Part shown: positions 26,801 to 41,800 of the stretch, one piece after another
Layout of the letters: every line of letters starts with the position of its first letter
Numbering within the stretch: position 1 is the stretch's first letter
Source: Sipunculus nudus
Lineage: Eukaryota > Annelida > Sipuncula > Golfingiida > Sipunculidae
DNA: 64,000 nt
Assembly: GCA_026874595.1 (NCBI GenBank)
Contig: CM049308.1
Location: 16,676,001-16,740,000, forward strand
Direction of reading: 5' to 3'
Translations under genes and position numbers: made by a program
The notes under the pieces: model-generated
Told to the model about the DNA's origin: nothing
The model's database searches: none
What the model saw: the letters and a program-made list of their open reading frames with translations, nothing else

Positions 26801-29800
26801 TGGCGCCACCAGTCTGCACAAACTGATGAAACATCTCATGATCAATATGTATGTCGAAAATCATGACCATCAGTGATGTAGTTAATGAGATATTGAAGTT
26901 TTTGTATGAAATTTTTGACTATTCTGGGGGGTAATTTTGGGCCCCATAGCTCAAAGGATATGGGTAACAGAGGCCTAATTTCTGGTTTCCATGGAGACTT
27001 TTCATAGGTCTCTCAGTCTGTCGAAAATGAAGATTCTAGGTCCAGTCGTTACGATTTGTGCCACGCTAACAGATGACAGCATCTTCAAAGGTCTCAAAAA
27101 TAGAGGAAAAAATCGTAAAAAATCAAACAGTACAGGTGGCGCCACCAGTCTGCAGGAACTGATCGAACATCTCATGATCAATATGTATGCCAAAAATGAA
27201 GACCATCAGTGATGTAGTTATTGAGATATTGAAGTTTTTGTATGAAATTTTTTACTATTCTGGGGGGTACTTTGGGGCCCGATAGCTCAAAGGATATGGG
27301 TAACAGAGACCTAATTTCTGGTTTCCAAGGAGATTTTTCATGGACCTCTCAGTGTGTCAAGAATTAAGATTCTAAGTCCAGTCTTTATGATTTGTGCCTT
27401 GTTAACAGATGTTCACATTTTTAAAGGTCTCAAAAATAGAGAAAAAAATTCGTAAAAAATTGAAAAATACAGGTGGCGCCACCAGTCTGCAGGAAGTGAT
27501 GTAACATCTCATGATCAATATGTAAGCCAAAAATCATGACCATCAGTCAAGTAGTTAATGAGATATTGAAGTTTTTGTATGAAATTTTTGACTTTTCTGG
27601 GAGGTACTTTGGGGCCACATAGCTCGAAGGATATGGGTAACAGAGACCAAATTTCAGGTTTCCATGGAGACTTATCATGGGTCTCCCTGTGTGTCAAGAA
27701 CGAAGATTCTAGGTCCAGTCGTTACGATTTGTACCCTGTTGACAGATAACTACATCCTTAAAGGTCTCAAAAATGGAGAAAACAATTCGTGAACATTGAA
27801 AAATACAGGTGGCGCCACCAGTCTGCAAAAACTGATGAAACATCTCATGATCAATATGTATGTCGAAAATCATGACCATCAGTGATGTAGTTAATGAGAT
27901 ATTGAAGTTTTTGTATGAAATTTTTGACTATTCTGGGGGGTAATTTTTCGGCCCCATAGCTCGAAGGATATGGGTAACAGAGACCTAATTTCTGGTTTCC
28001 ATGGAGACTTTTCATAGGTCTCTCAGTGTGTCGAAAATGAAGATTCTAGGTCCAGTCGTTACGATTTGTGCCACGCTAACAGATGACAGCATCCTCAAAG
28101 GTCTCAAAAATAGAGGAAAAAATCGTAAAAAATCAAACGGTACAGTTGGCGCCACCAGTCTGCAGGAACTGATCGAACATCTCATGATCAATATGTATGC
28201 CAAAAATGAAGACCATCAGTGATGTAGTTATTGAGATATTGAAGTTTTTGTATGAAATTTTTTACTATTCTGGGGGGTACTTTGGGGCCCGATAGCTCAA
28301 AGGATATGGGTAACAGAGACCTAATTTCTGGTTTCCAAGGAGATTTTTCATGGACCTCTCAGAATCCCAAGTTACAAGGTTCTAGGTCCAGCGGTTACGA
28401 TTTGTGCCTGGTTAACGGACGGACAGACGGACAGACGGACGACGGACAAAGAGTGATCGCTATAGCTCAGATGACTTTCAGTCAGCTGAGCTAAAAAACA
28501 GAGAGCTGGAGATAGGGCAAAGCTGCACATTAGTGAATCCATCCTGAAGACACTTCAAACTTGAGAAGAACACTGTTATTCATTATGCTTATTGCAGTGT
28601 CTACATAAACAAAGCAACATTTTAAAAAACAATGTTTTAACATAATTTTTACTGAGTAACCATTTTCCTGTAATTTTGTAGTCAAAACCACAATTACTTC
28701 AATTGTTGGCATCTCTATATATGAGATAATAAATAATCAGATGATAATAACAACTTGGATATAAAATAAAATTGCATATATAAAATAAAAAAAAGCAATA
28801 TATATAAGTGATATTGATATAAAAGATAAAATACATGTAAAATATAGAGTAAAAAGCATAAATAAGATTATAAATGATGAAAAGTTCATATAAGATCATA
28901 TATATATAAAATTCTGGATATTCATTCATTTCCCCAAGCTGGATACTTGTGTTCTTGAAAAATCAAAAGTGTAATTGGTATTCTTAGAATATGGTAGGAA
29001 GGTTACATGGTTCCAGGTTCAGGTTATGTAAGTTCTCATCAAAGTCAGAATATATGCTGAAAAAAAAACATTTTAGAAACAAGTATTTTAAAGACCCGTA
29101 TAATTGAGAATAGAGAAGTTGAACTCAGGTATAACACTTTTACTTACTTCTGGGACTGGAAGGTCATCTGACATATGATGAAAGAGAACAATGCTGCCAT
29201 CTGTTTGGTCAGCAGTGGAAACTATGTGACCAAGGCCAACGTCACTGATAAAATCTAACACCAATGGCAGCTGGTAAGAAAAAATTCAGTTATATAATAA
29301 ACAAGTGACCCATGTGCCATATAAGGATATGACATCTATTTTTTATGACACTTAATTTTTTTTCAATACAAAATTTTGCAAGGAAAAAAGTATAAATTCC
29401 ACAGTAAAATAAGCACAATTTATAGATAGATTAAAGTAAAAATATGCTTTTTGTAAAATAATATCTTTACAAAAGTAATTTTTAAAAATATCAATGTAAA
29501 ATTATGTAATATAAAAATAATGAAAAGTCTGTCTTCAAGATTTTAATCCAAAGTTGCAGCATGGTTTGTATCTACTCACTTGTCTCTCAGCATTTGCCTG
29601 TTTCAGGATCTGCTCTAGGGCTTTAATCTTCAACACAGGTGTTTCCTTATGAAGGAAGAGCACATCATCTTTTGCTGTTGTTGAGACTGGAGCCATCATG
29701 GTGTTCAGAATATCACAAAACCAGGCTGGATCAGTAATTACATACTCACCATGCAGTCCCACAGGATACACCACACTCCCCTGTGAGAAAGAAAAGTTAC

Positions 29801-32800
29801 AATTTATGAACAATGACATCATAAACTGTATATTCAATAGGAAGATTACCAATAAAGTGACCTGGGGAGGTATTCATGATACATGAGACCAGATGAACTT
29901 GCATTTGCAATTGACCTTTTCTATGAGCATGTGCACTGTGTGCGTTTGCACTGTCGTGTAAAGGGTTCCGGTCAGCTGACCCCTAGGCAGCATTTTAACA
30001 GAAGTGTACAGGGGAGACGAGGATATCTTGTTCATTTGATTTTGAATCCTTAGTGTTCAGGAGACCAATAAATAGTAAACAGAATGCAAGTATACCCCAG
30101 TGACACAGCATTGTACACTTTTGTTAATAATATTGGTTTATTGAAATTGGTAAGTTAACGTGTGAATATACCCACGCAGCACAAAACATTTTACAAACAT
30201 TTTTGATAAGTTGCACAGATGTCTTTACAGACCATTTAAAAAATCCAAAAACATTTCTAAAATTTCATAGTAAAAAAAGTTTGACTTTTTACAATGTGAC
30301 AAATTTGTTTAAACTTTTAATGTATTGTTGAAAAATATAAACCTATATATATGAATTGTATCTTTAGTTATTTATTTACAGCTCTTTCAAAATAATGTAT
30401 TTTTGAAAGAAATATTTTGATAACATTCTAAGAATATTATGCATTTTTTCATAAGAAATTTTCAAAATGTAACACTTAAATGCAATTGAAAAAAATTCAT
30501 ATTTTCCGGCAAATTATAATAGGATAAGGGAACACGTACTTAGAAAAGGGTTCAAAGCATTGTTATAACCATGTTTTTTTAATATTTTAAGAACACTTCC
30601 TGTGCGAACTGTTTTGTGCTAACTGGGTATATATGGGACATTCATATTTCATGAATAAAAAGTTCATGAACGTCTTCTCTATTTTTGAGAAGCCTAGTTA
30701 ACCTCATTATTTTTCAATCAAATTTAATGCAATCAGCATTGATTGTCAGAGGTAAACACAGCTTTCTTCATGAACAAGTTGTTTCGTTCAGGTTCTCACG
30801 GTTGCCAAGGACGCTACAAATTTTAGTTAGCAACCTGCATCTGTGTTGATATACATGTAATGTCAGTTTCACCAGTAGCCTGTTTATATGTGCACCGTTT
30901 TCACTTCATAATATGTATAGCTTGAGAGGAGCTTTTTACATTAATTTTAAACAACCCCACATCAAAGGCTATAATATAAGTTCAATATAAGATAAAATAA
31001 GGCACCTCCATGTTTTATTTTATATTGCAACATACGTTTGTCGTTTCATGCTGGGCTTTGGTCAATTAAGGGTGATACTGGGGTTTAGTCAACTCAATTC
31101 AGCAGAGCCAAAATAACAAAACTGCTTCCGCCCTTTATTCCCATACACGTGTACTACCCCAAACCAGTACTACCCCAAACCATAGATGTTAAATATCGCC
31201 GACAGGTGTCGCGAGTGAAACGGAAAAGGTCTATCAAACGGGCCACCTCAGTTAAGGAAAACTTGACACACAATTGCAAAAACAAGCAGGTAAAGATCAC
31301 TATATGACATGATACTGAGAGCAGTAATGAAAGCCACATTAACAAGAGCACCATAAATGGTCCATAATATCTCCATCACATATGACCTGTGACCTCTGAC
31401 TTTTTTAAATATGCATGAATTTTTCCATGAATGTATTCCAAGTGAGAAACTGTATTGGTTAATATTCATAATGAGTTTCATGAAACTCAATCAGTTTTTT
31501 TGTATGTCATCACTGCGCCACCAAAGTCTGGTGACCTCTGACCTTATTTAATATGCATGGATTTTGCCAGAAATTGCACTTAGGAGAGATATAATATTGA
31601 TCAATATTTCTGCTGAGTTTTATTAAAATCCATAATACTTTTGGTAAGTTATGGCAGTGACACCACAAAGTAGCCTTTTGACCTCTGATCTTATTAAATA
31701 TGCATAAGTGGGTGTGACATTTTGATTTCATGGTACAGACTTGTGAAAAAAATACAGAACCCCTTCTTTAACATGTTCATACTTTCTTGTAGAAAACATT
31801 AACTCTAACGGAAACAGTATTCAAAAGAGGCCCAATGGTCCGGCATTTTGTGGATCTTAGATAATTATATAGACAGATCAGCATTTAAGAGAACAGAATT
31901 ATTGTCCCATTATCAACCTTATGTCACTCCTGTATGGTCAGTGACAGTGACAGACACCTGGTGAAGATAAGGGTCGGCAATGTCTGACATTTACAAAGTT
32001 TCAATAAGTTACTTCCCATGTGACCTTGCAAGGATTTTACTTCTGTATAGGCCCATATTTTTATTCAACCTGTAAGCTGACATATCTGTGGTATGCTCAT
32101 GCAGAAATCTGCCCTACAATCACGCACATTTTTGGCTAGTTAGTGGGTACAAACACCCAGACAGATAAACCGTTTCAGACTTTCAGTAAAGCATATAGAT
32201 GTAAGCATCATCAAGTTACCTTAATTAGGAAGTCATCTGGATTTTCCGTTTACTCACCAGTAAGTTCATATAGTGCAGCGTTTTCCTGTATGGACTCATC
32301 CTCTCTCCAAGTTTCTTCCCCGCCGTCATCTGTCTTGTTACATATTCTGCTCGCTGGAATTCCTTGGCTGGTTTGACCTTGTTCATGACCTCTTGAACTT
32401 CTGGGCCAAAATGAGTGTACTCAGGATACCGTAAGTCAGTTGTAGATTTGTAGTCATACATAGCTTTTAGTACTAACTCAATATCCTATAATGAAACGAT
32501 TGGCAGAGGTTTAAATAAAGGGCACATGTATGAATATTAAATCCATTGTTCATGAATAATTTGTCATAAAGTAATAGAAGAAATATTTCAAAAGCAATTT
32601 CTTTTTTTTTTATATTATTTCTTCACCAATAACCTTTATAGCTTCCTTAAATATAATTAAACTGCTTTATGTTCTGTACAGAATATACCTAATATTGCTA
32701 ATACGTGCCATTATTTTAAAAATACATTTAAGAGAATCTTGCTTCAAAAATATTTGGATTTTATTAACAGTTTCATGTTAAATAATCAATATGTACATTC

Positions 32801-35800
32801 TCTTGATACACAGCTCCTAAACCAGGAATAACAATCAATTGTATCTTTTCTAATAACCAAATTTAAATATTTGATAACAGTAAAGAGACATTTCCCTGCC
32901 TATGTTTATAATAAAACCTCTGCTACATTTCAACACAGATATGAAGATACCTCAGTCTTATCCAAAGTGACATCAACATATCTTGTCCCTTTGTGGAAGA
33001 AATTGATGGCCTCCTTCATGATATACAACCTACTGATGTTCATCTGATCTTGAAAGTCAAGGTCACCTGGGTACCTGCACAGACAGGAATGTACATTGTT
33101 CAGAGTCCTGCATATGTGTTTTGTAATATCACTTCATAACAAATTTTTAATAATTTGAAGATACAATATGGCAGTATATCTCTTTATACCACACAGCTGC
33201 CATCTTAATAAATGCAGTCACAAGTCAATAACCTGTCTTATAATGGTATCTCACTAATATGAATATAAAAGCGATGGCCCCATCAATGTTCAAAAGTGTT
33301 TGTACATATGTGGTCCAGACCCAGATAAATGTAAATTCAATGTGTTTACACATGACAAAAGGAGCCCAGAACATCTGATTTCCATCTATCAATTATAAAT
33401 ATGTGAGGGCTTGAGTATTTGCACAGAGCAGAGAGAGTTTTGTGATAAATTACCTAACTAAAGGAATGCCTACCTTGTTCTGTGTTACCCTTTTTAACAG
33501 TGCAGAGCACTAGTTTCCATAAAACTGGGAAGGCTCCTATTTTATCATGCTTTGGAGATTTAGGAAGTTTCACTCTATGTGTTTTTTTTTTGTTAAAGCT
33601 GTAGTTTGTACGGTTTAGCTCTGTGAGTGTTGTTGTATTGTTCTGATAGTACTTAATACTGACTGGCCAAATGATCCAGTCTCATTGAAGATGAGCCTCT
33701 CCGTCTCTGAGTTGAGCATGTCACTCATGCTGTAGTATAGGTCTATGGACTTGGTCTTTGGAGAACCAGACTTGGATATACAGACCAACAGGAACACAGC
33801 ATCTGGTACCTGGTGTATATATTGTATATATATATATCAGTGAGGAAAGAAGAAATTAAGTAATGTCTTATCTAATAAACACTTATTTATAAAGTAATAT
33901 AACAGAGTTACTCTATAGATCACATTTAATAAAACCATGTTCCACAAGCATATGTATACATAATGCTGGCTTAATGTTCTAGAACATTATATTTTTCTAT
34001 AATTTGTCAGGAATTACTACATTTGGTAGTTACAACCTGACATGTCATTATTTGATTATTTATTTACAACTCTATATTTTACTCTCTTATGAACACTTAT
34101 ATTATAAATTATAATCTGACTGATCAAATGTGTAACCATGTGAGTGACAATTGTGTATGAGCTGGTTTTAATTTTTAGAGTATTTACATTTCATCATCCA
34201 ATCAGCTGGTTTTGCTTTTAAAGTATTTACATGACATCATCCAACCAGTGTTGCTGTTTTTGCATACAACCAATTAACTTTACTGAAATTGGTAGGGCTG
34301 AAATGTTGTGAAATACAAACTGCTTCATTAGATGTTTTATTCTCTTGTTGTAAATTAAACTTGTTGAAACTAAGTTTCCTTCACAATAAGCATTTTTACA
34401 ACAAACTAAAGTAGGTGTACACAGATTGATTGATCAAGATATAAATATCAAAACAGTATTCCTATAAGAATCACATGAAGAACATATTTTCAGTTTCATG
34501 TTCTTTACACCAATGAGACATTTTCTTTACAAAGTGGTAACTTTAACATATTTAATTTTTGTAACTGATGCTTCAGATTAATATATCTATTCCTCATTTT
34601 TTAATCCATATGGTAATCAATTTTAACTTAAATTCCTGAATTCAGAGTATTCATTAAACTGAGTATTGTAACATAAATATTTGCAGATACACTTTATAGA
34701 AAAAGATGGTTACTTCCAAATAATATATGACAGAAATCAGTTTAATTTTAAAAAGACATCTTTTCTCTGCATTCAAAGAAATGTCAGCTGACCTTGGTCA
34801 TGACATGCATAACAACTTTTCTGAGGTCATCCTGGTTCTTCTTCAGTTCAAGGTCAGCATCAACAGGCAGCAAGACCATTATACGGTCCGACAAGAAAAG
34901 GTCCAGGAGGTCCTAATGAACACATAACAAAAAGATCAGCATAAATGAGCACTTGCTGGAACATATTATACCAATCACAAGAAGACTAAACTTAAAAAGA
35001 AACACAGACTTAATCAGTCTAATTCTAAAAGGACACTATGATTTATCATTAGAAGAAAACTAAACTTATTTTCTGTAGTACAAGCATTTAACAGTTATAC
35101 ACACAGATTTCACCAGACTTATAAAAGTCAAGTAATACATATAATATGGAGGCACACTGACATTGACAATATACATTATTCATTGATGAATTGTATTATA
35201 TATATTTTATTATACATCTAACATTACTTGTACAAATACTTTTATTTATGGAACTGCTGCTCCACCTTTGTACTTGTGCAAACCCTACTTACACCTTTTC
35301 AAGGAAGGTTATAAACAAGTGGCCCAAGGGCCATGACACCTATCTGAATCAGACACATTTAATAAATACAGGTCATCTAGGATATGAGAGGAGAGTTACA
35401 GGAAACTGTCTGCATACAAAGTTTAAGTTAATTTATTAAAAAGTTTGTTAAAATCTGTAGGATTTTGTGTATGACATGTACAAATAACTGGAGTCATATG
35501 ACATTTAATCATGCTGGCAAGAGGACCAGTAGGTACACAGAATTTTGTAAAAAAAAATAAATTTCTCTTTACCATAATGAAATCAAATTATCTATCTAGG
35601 AACAAAAATGTTGTTCTACAAACACAGGCTTACCTCAGTACATTCATACATATTGTATGTTAGGTCCCCTGGTACTTGCATACTGGCGTATGCTGCCACC
35701 TGATTGGCTGGTGTTTTCTTTTTCTGTAGCCAATCAAGTAATCCAATATGAACATTTTTGGACCTGACAACCACTGCTTTGTACACACTAGTGTTTGGTT

Positions 35801-38800
35801 GTTTGTTCAATTCTGAAATGGAAATATACGATATTTCATAGGCATACTTTAACTAGAAAACGGGTAGTCGACAAGCAACTACGTGTATCCGCCAATATCA
35901 GAGTTGGACGGGTGAAGTAAGGCATGGATTGAGTGGTAAAGGAAAATAACGTTAGATGTTTTACATATAAGCATGGATGTCTGCCACGTAAACATGATTG
36001 TAGGTGGTGCCACCTGTTATATGAACGAGAAACTATCCAAGATGTATAAACATGCAAAATATCAGGTGGATAAGTCAAACCACTGCCGAGATATGAGTGA
36101 TTTTATCCCACAGCAGACAAACAGATGGACACAGTGCAAAAATGGTTGCAGGTGGCGCCACCAGTTTTGTGTATGATAAAGAGCTATGTGAGATCTAAAC
36201 ACCTGCAAAACTTCAGGAAAGTACTTCAGACCAGTCTGGAGATATTAGCATGGATATCTGCAGCATGAACATGAAGTAGGTGGCGCCACCTGTCATAAAA
36301 TCAAGAAAGCTATCCAGGATATATACAAATGCCAAATGTTAGGTGAATAAGTCAAATCACAGCCGATATATGAGTGATTTTAACCCAAGGCGAATGAACA
36401 GATGGATGCTGTGCATAAATTGTTGCAGGTGGCCCCACCATTTTCTTGTAAGATAAAGAGCTATGTAAGATCTGAACACATGCAAATGTTCAGGAAGATA
36501 TGTCAAACCAGTTCGGAGATATTAGTATGGATACCTGCAGAATGAACGTGAATATAGGTGCCACCTATCATAGAATCAAGGAAGCTATCCAGGATGTATA
36601 CGTATGCCGAATTTCAGGTGAATCAGTCAAACCACTGCAGAGATATGAATGATTTTATCCCAAGGAAGACAAACAGATGGACACTGTGCAAAAAAGGTTG
36701 CAGGTGGCACCACCATTTTTGTGTATGTTATAAAGCTATCCAAGGGCTAAATTTGTGCAAAAATATTTTCCTGATTGGTCAAATGAGTCCGAAAGTATGT
36801 GGGTTAATGTGCCAAAACAGATGCAAAAATAGATGCTTGGCAGAGAGGAAAGGTCAGAAGTCAACCAAAAATGAGGGCGCAGCAGTTCACATGTGACCCA
36901 ATAATAATTCCCAATTTTAAAAAATCCTACCAAGTGGTTACGGAGGAGTTCTCCAGAAAATGTTTTTCAGATACAATTAAGTGAAAGCAAAAATAGAAAT
37001 TAATCTAAAATTTGATTTAAATAGTTAAAATGTAATTGAAAGCAGTTTAAATACAGAGACACAGAGGTTCTCTCAGTATAAAGCAAATACTTTATTCTGA
37101 ACTTCTGTATAAAATTCAATAATAATAACAATGAACACATGATTTTCTGCATGTTTTATTGCATGTTTACAGTAATGACATGTTTGATTATTTTTTTATC
37201 ATTGTCTATAGTACTTGAGATTAACAATACAGATAAAGAGGTATGACTAATATGGTTTATGTTGATAATTTATGATGTATGAGGCAACTTTTACATTGCA
37301 CTTTAAATTTTTTATTATATATCTTTTACAGTTTTAATTGCCCCAGGCAAGCAGTTAACCATAAATAATGAGCCCTGTATTCCAAGTTGTACATAATTGA
37401 AACACCTGACCCATGGTTCATGACGCTCAGCTGACTAGGAAGACATTCACAAGAAGTATGCCAGATTTTGTAGGTGGTATCCCCATTCAACTGTACCAAA
37501 ATCAACATGAAGGAAAATTTCATGATAATATCTCCAGCAATTCCCATGAAATCTAGCCTTTTTGTATATAGTCAGCTTGGCTAAAAATTACCATACACAT
37601 TTTTGAAGGCCATCCCTGGATGTCAAGACAGAATATACTACGGTAGGTCCAACAGTAAAGGTTTGTACCCTGTCTGACTGCTTAAAATGTTTTTGGTCAG
37701 TAATATAGGTCATCATGACCTAATTTAAGGTTTTCATGGAAATTGCTCAAGATGTTTTGGCCAGTAGCATGCAAAATATAGGTCACCATGACCTAATTTC
37801 AGGTTATAATGAAGGCTGCCCAAGACTTCCCTGACTTTATATTACATTGGAATATGCCAGGGCTTACAGATACAATTTGTGCCCATCTGATTTTCAGAGA
37901 GCTAAAAATCATGATTTTGGCCCACAGTTCACAGAATATAATCCACAGTGACCTAATTTCAGGTTTCCATGGAGATTTCTTATGGACCTCCATGGGCGTA
38001 ATATTAGAGGATTCTACTAGTAGGCCTAGTGGATACAATTTATGCCCCTTCTGACTGACTGCCTGGCAAGTGTCTCATGTATGACCAGCAATGAATCCTT
38101 TAATATTTATCAGCCAGGAGATCACTAAGGCTTGCCGGTTTACTTGGATACGGATTTTCATATTTAGGGAAATTGGTTCTTGGCAGTGGTGCTGGATAAT
38201 GCAAAATGTTGGATTAGGAACTACAAATAAAATAAAGGGAAATCAGTTTTCAGGGAATATGCCAGGGTATCCCGAATGCCAGATTATTATATACCGGATT
38301 AAAAGGGTTTGACTGTATATTTACATATATAATAAATATCAACATGTGTGGGACCTACCTGTAAAGTATTGATTGACAGCCATAATGGAAGAATCTGCTG
38401 ACAATGATGGTCCGGGAGTAACAATTGGACACCCCCTGACAACAAAACCCATTGGTCCAGAATCTCTAGGAACTGGTACGATTCCAACATCTGTGCACAT
38501 TGCTTCAATCCGCTGGAAGTCTTTACAGCCCTCCAACAGATAAACAAGGGCTCCTTCAGTCAGCTTCCTGCAGCCACTTAGCTTTACCTGGAAAACATAT
38601 GTTCAGTGTAATTATGTCCTTTAATTATATCCTTTATTTAATGGCAACGCTTATTTAAACTGGATATTTTAATATATGTATGGTCCTTTAAAATCTGTAT
38701 CCCTGCCAAATAATACATCTCATACAAACATGGCACATAATCTGTTTCAACCCACTTCAGTGCTTTTTTGTAAAGTGCACTACCAGTTAAACCCAGGGTA

Positions 38801-41800
38801 AAATTGACAATTAAACTTTTTTTTTCATGTTCAGCTCCCAACTGTGACATATTAACTAGGGTTACTTTATCCATATATAACATAAGGATGGTTAAGCTAG
38901 GTGACATCCCTTAATGAAGACAATGATACCATATATGACTTCAAGGGTACATCAAACAAATATTATTAGTACTCACTAATAGCTGGGTAAATTTAATGAA
39001 ACATTTGTATTTTTACTGACCAAAGTGACATTTCAGATTCAACTAAAACAATCCTGACACAACTACTATGGGCATTTGGTAGACAATTTGGCATGCTAAA
39101 TTATAATTAATATTTAAGTTTATGTAAATTTTGCAAATACAATAATTCTGAAAATTCATGAAATTTACTCAGATATGAGAATTATATGAGAAGTAATTAA
39201 GTAAAGCTGGTGAAATGTAGGCTATTTAATAACAAGTTGTATGGTCATCCATTCTAAATAATTAAGTTATTCTTTATGTAGTCTCCTATGTGTATCTTAT
39301 TGGTAATTTTACAGAAGTAAAATAACTCATGACAAAATTTCCATATAATCATAAATAAAAATTTCTTGATATTAACACATTTTCTGATATTTTCCTTTGG
39401 GCAGTTTAAAAGTCCATAAATAAATTTTCATAGAATTTCATATATAAATTTTCATGACCTTATTTGTATTATTGGATATATGATTCCTTTCCTTTTCATT
39501 AAAACCCTGGATTAAAACACTTGTTTATTTAGTTTCCCCATACATATATATAGGTGAGTCAACCAAAAATAGTATAATACACTGCTGATAGAATCATCAT
39601 ATCATCATGAATCATACTTTCTTGACATTTTAACACTTTTTTATATATATTTACATTCTAGGTACTTTAAAATTTTATATTTATATTTTCATGATTTTCT
39701 ATATTGTAGGGTATTTGATTTGTTGACTTTTGTTTAAAACACTTGCTGATATGTTCAAATGTGTTCTGACCTCCACGAGTCCTTTGAACATTTCTGCCAT
39801 CCACTTAATCCCCCAGTCAGTAAGGTGATGGCATCCAGTGAGGTAGATGTCATGGACACTCTTGAACGATCCATGAGGGATTCTGTCCAGTACCACACGG
39901 AAAAACATGTCCGTGAGCTGGTCCACTCCAGTCAGGTCTATCATTGTCAAGATGCCTGATCGGACTGACAAGGAATCCTGAAAGAAGAAATATTTTTCCA
40001 TTTATTTCGATCCGCTCTTTCACCAAAGGTTGTACCATCATATTCTGAAGTTTTTTGACAGTTAGTTAATTTTACACAATTAGCTGTCAGTGAATAAATC
40101 AGGTGCCACAGCACTTATTTATTTTGCATGTGATTTGAGCATAACAAATAATATCTGAGAAAACAGGCCATTTGCTTCAATGCATATCTCTTTTTTTTAC
40201 ATATTAAAAAAACTGAAAATATGAATCATTCTTCTAACCCAACTAAGAATATATAATAACAAACAATAAAATAGTAAATATGCCTTATTCTCTTAATTAC
40301 CATTTTCATATCATGCCTTATTCTCTTAATGACCATTTTCATATCATGCAAATCTTACTTTCTTTGAAATATAACTTACTGGTATTTTTTCCAGAGGGAA
40401 ATGAGAGGTGATGTTAAACCGGTCAAATAGCTTTTCTCTGTTCAGCACAACTGTGAAAGAAAAAAATGATATTGTTATACTCTACAAACCTTCACCTTAT
40501 TTCTAATACTCAAAAGCAAGCTTAGGCCACCACATTTTTTAAGTATATTCAATATTTTCTTAGAGTTAAGTTTCTTCTAATTCAAACCTTCACAATATAT
40601 TCCAGTCTCATCCTGGGCTTGATGGCTGTATGCAGAGTTGTGTGAAAACTTTTTAAATACAAAGGATGCCACAAACCTCCACAATAATGAAGCTGTTTCA
40701 GGTTTGCATGCATAGCAAATTCATTCATTAATTATTGAAATAGTGGAGCTTTCATATGAAACTTCTCAGGAACCGCACGGTCTGATTTTATTTAAAATCC
40801 ACATATTGATAGTGTAAATGTGGCTAATCATATGGGACCATTCACACATTATTTGTTCAGAGCTTAGAACACACTGAGAGGAATCTGACTCCCACTCAGG
40901 GTGCTCAGTATTGTGTTCTGCCCTGCAGCTTACATATTATGCAGGGGTGGAGCCAGGATCTCAGAAAAGGGGGATCTATTTGCCATATCTTTTAGGTTAA
41001 AAACAGAGGGGGAGGTGCAATCCTTTGTGATAACCCCTGAATCAACCCCTCATATGGTTCACTCTTGCACAATTTCAGATTTCAAATTAATTTTCCCTGG
41101 GATTTATATTTAGAAGTCTGTAAGCATGCAGTTCATAATTTTCGCTAAATGGCCAAATGGCTATAAAGACGATGGGCAAACAGACTGTGATAGCTCAGAT
41201 GACTTACAGTCAGGATAGCTAAAACCTTGACATTTTAACATTGCATTATCTGTTTACTTACCATGAGCTTTCTTGACCACCTGAGATTTCAGACTGTTTT
41301 TAGTTTTCTGCAGCTCAAAGTCTGTAAAGGGTACACGTGGTCGTTCTTCTGCATCTGTATATGAAATAAAAACAAGTAAACCCTAGTTGATGACCGGCCC
41401 ATCAACATAACTATCTCTCTAATGCTAAACTCCTCATGGAAGTCACATTTTGAAATAAGAAAAAAATGTTAATATGTTCAAATAACATTCTTAATTTTCT
41501 TATGATTACCTATGCTCTTAATCAATTAAGTACAACAACAAAGAGTCATTATCTTTAATGAAATGTAAACAGAATTTATTCAAACAATGTGGTAACTTTA
41601 AGACTGTGCTTACATTGTACTTCCTTATATGGCAGTGGCTTCCCTAAAAATTTTTTTGAAGTATCTTTTATAAGATTTTTTATTTTAAATCTCATACTGA
41701 TACATGTCAAACCAGAGCTGCAATCTGAGCCCACATGGATACTATTGGTGTACCAATTAATCGATTACAGTAGTTGCCTTTTTATTCGGCTAATCTGTGA

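Larger units (their letters stand above)
24413..28497 (+). mobile_element. Large composite repeat of the GCTCAG-end family
   Basis: The left end reads 'AACAAGTGACCCATGGGTCA' then 'GACGCTCAGCTTACT'. The right end reads 'TATAGCTCAGATGACTTTCA' then 'GTCAGCTGAGCTAAAA', after a GGACGGACAGAC microsatellite. The ends thus contain a short inverted repeat (GCTCAGCTGACT). Between them lie another repeat family (24,597–25,770) and a 336-bp tandem core. The plan of ends plus tandem core resembles bivalve 'pearl'-type or Helitron-derived non-autonomous elements; that class is inferred. Confidence 0.65.

Noticed and set aside
25862-28494. Short open frames repeated every 336 or 1,010 bases
   Set aside because: They follow the tandem repeat and are not conserved as protein between units; no start or splice context.
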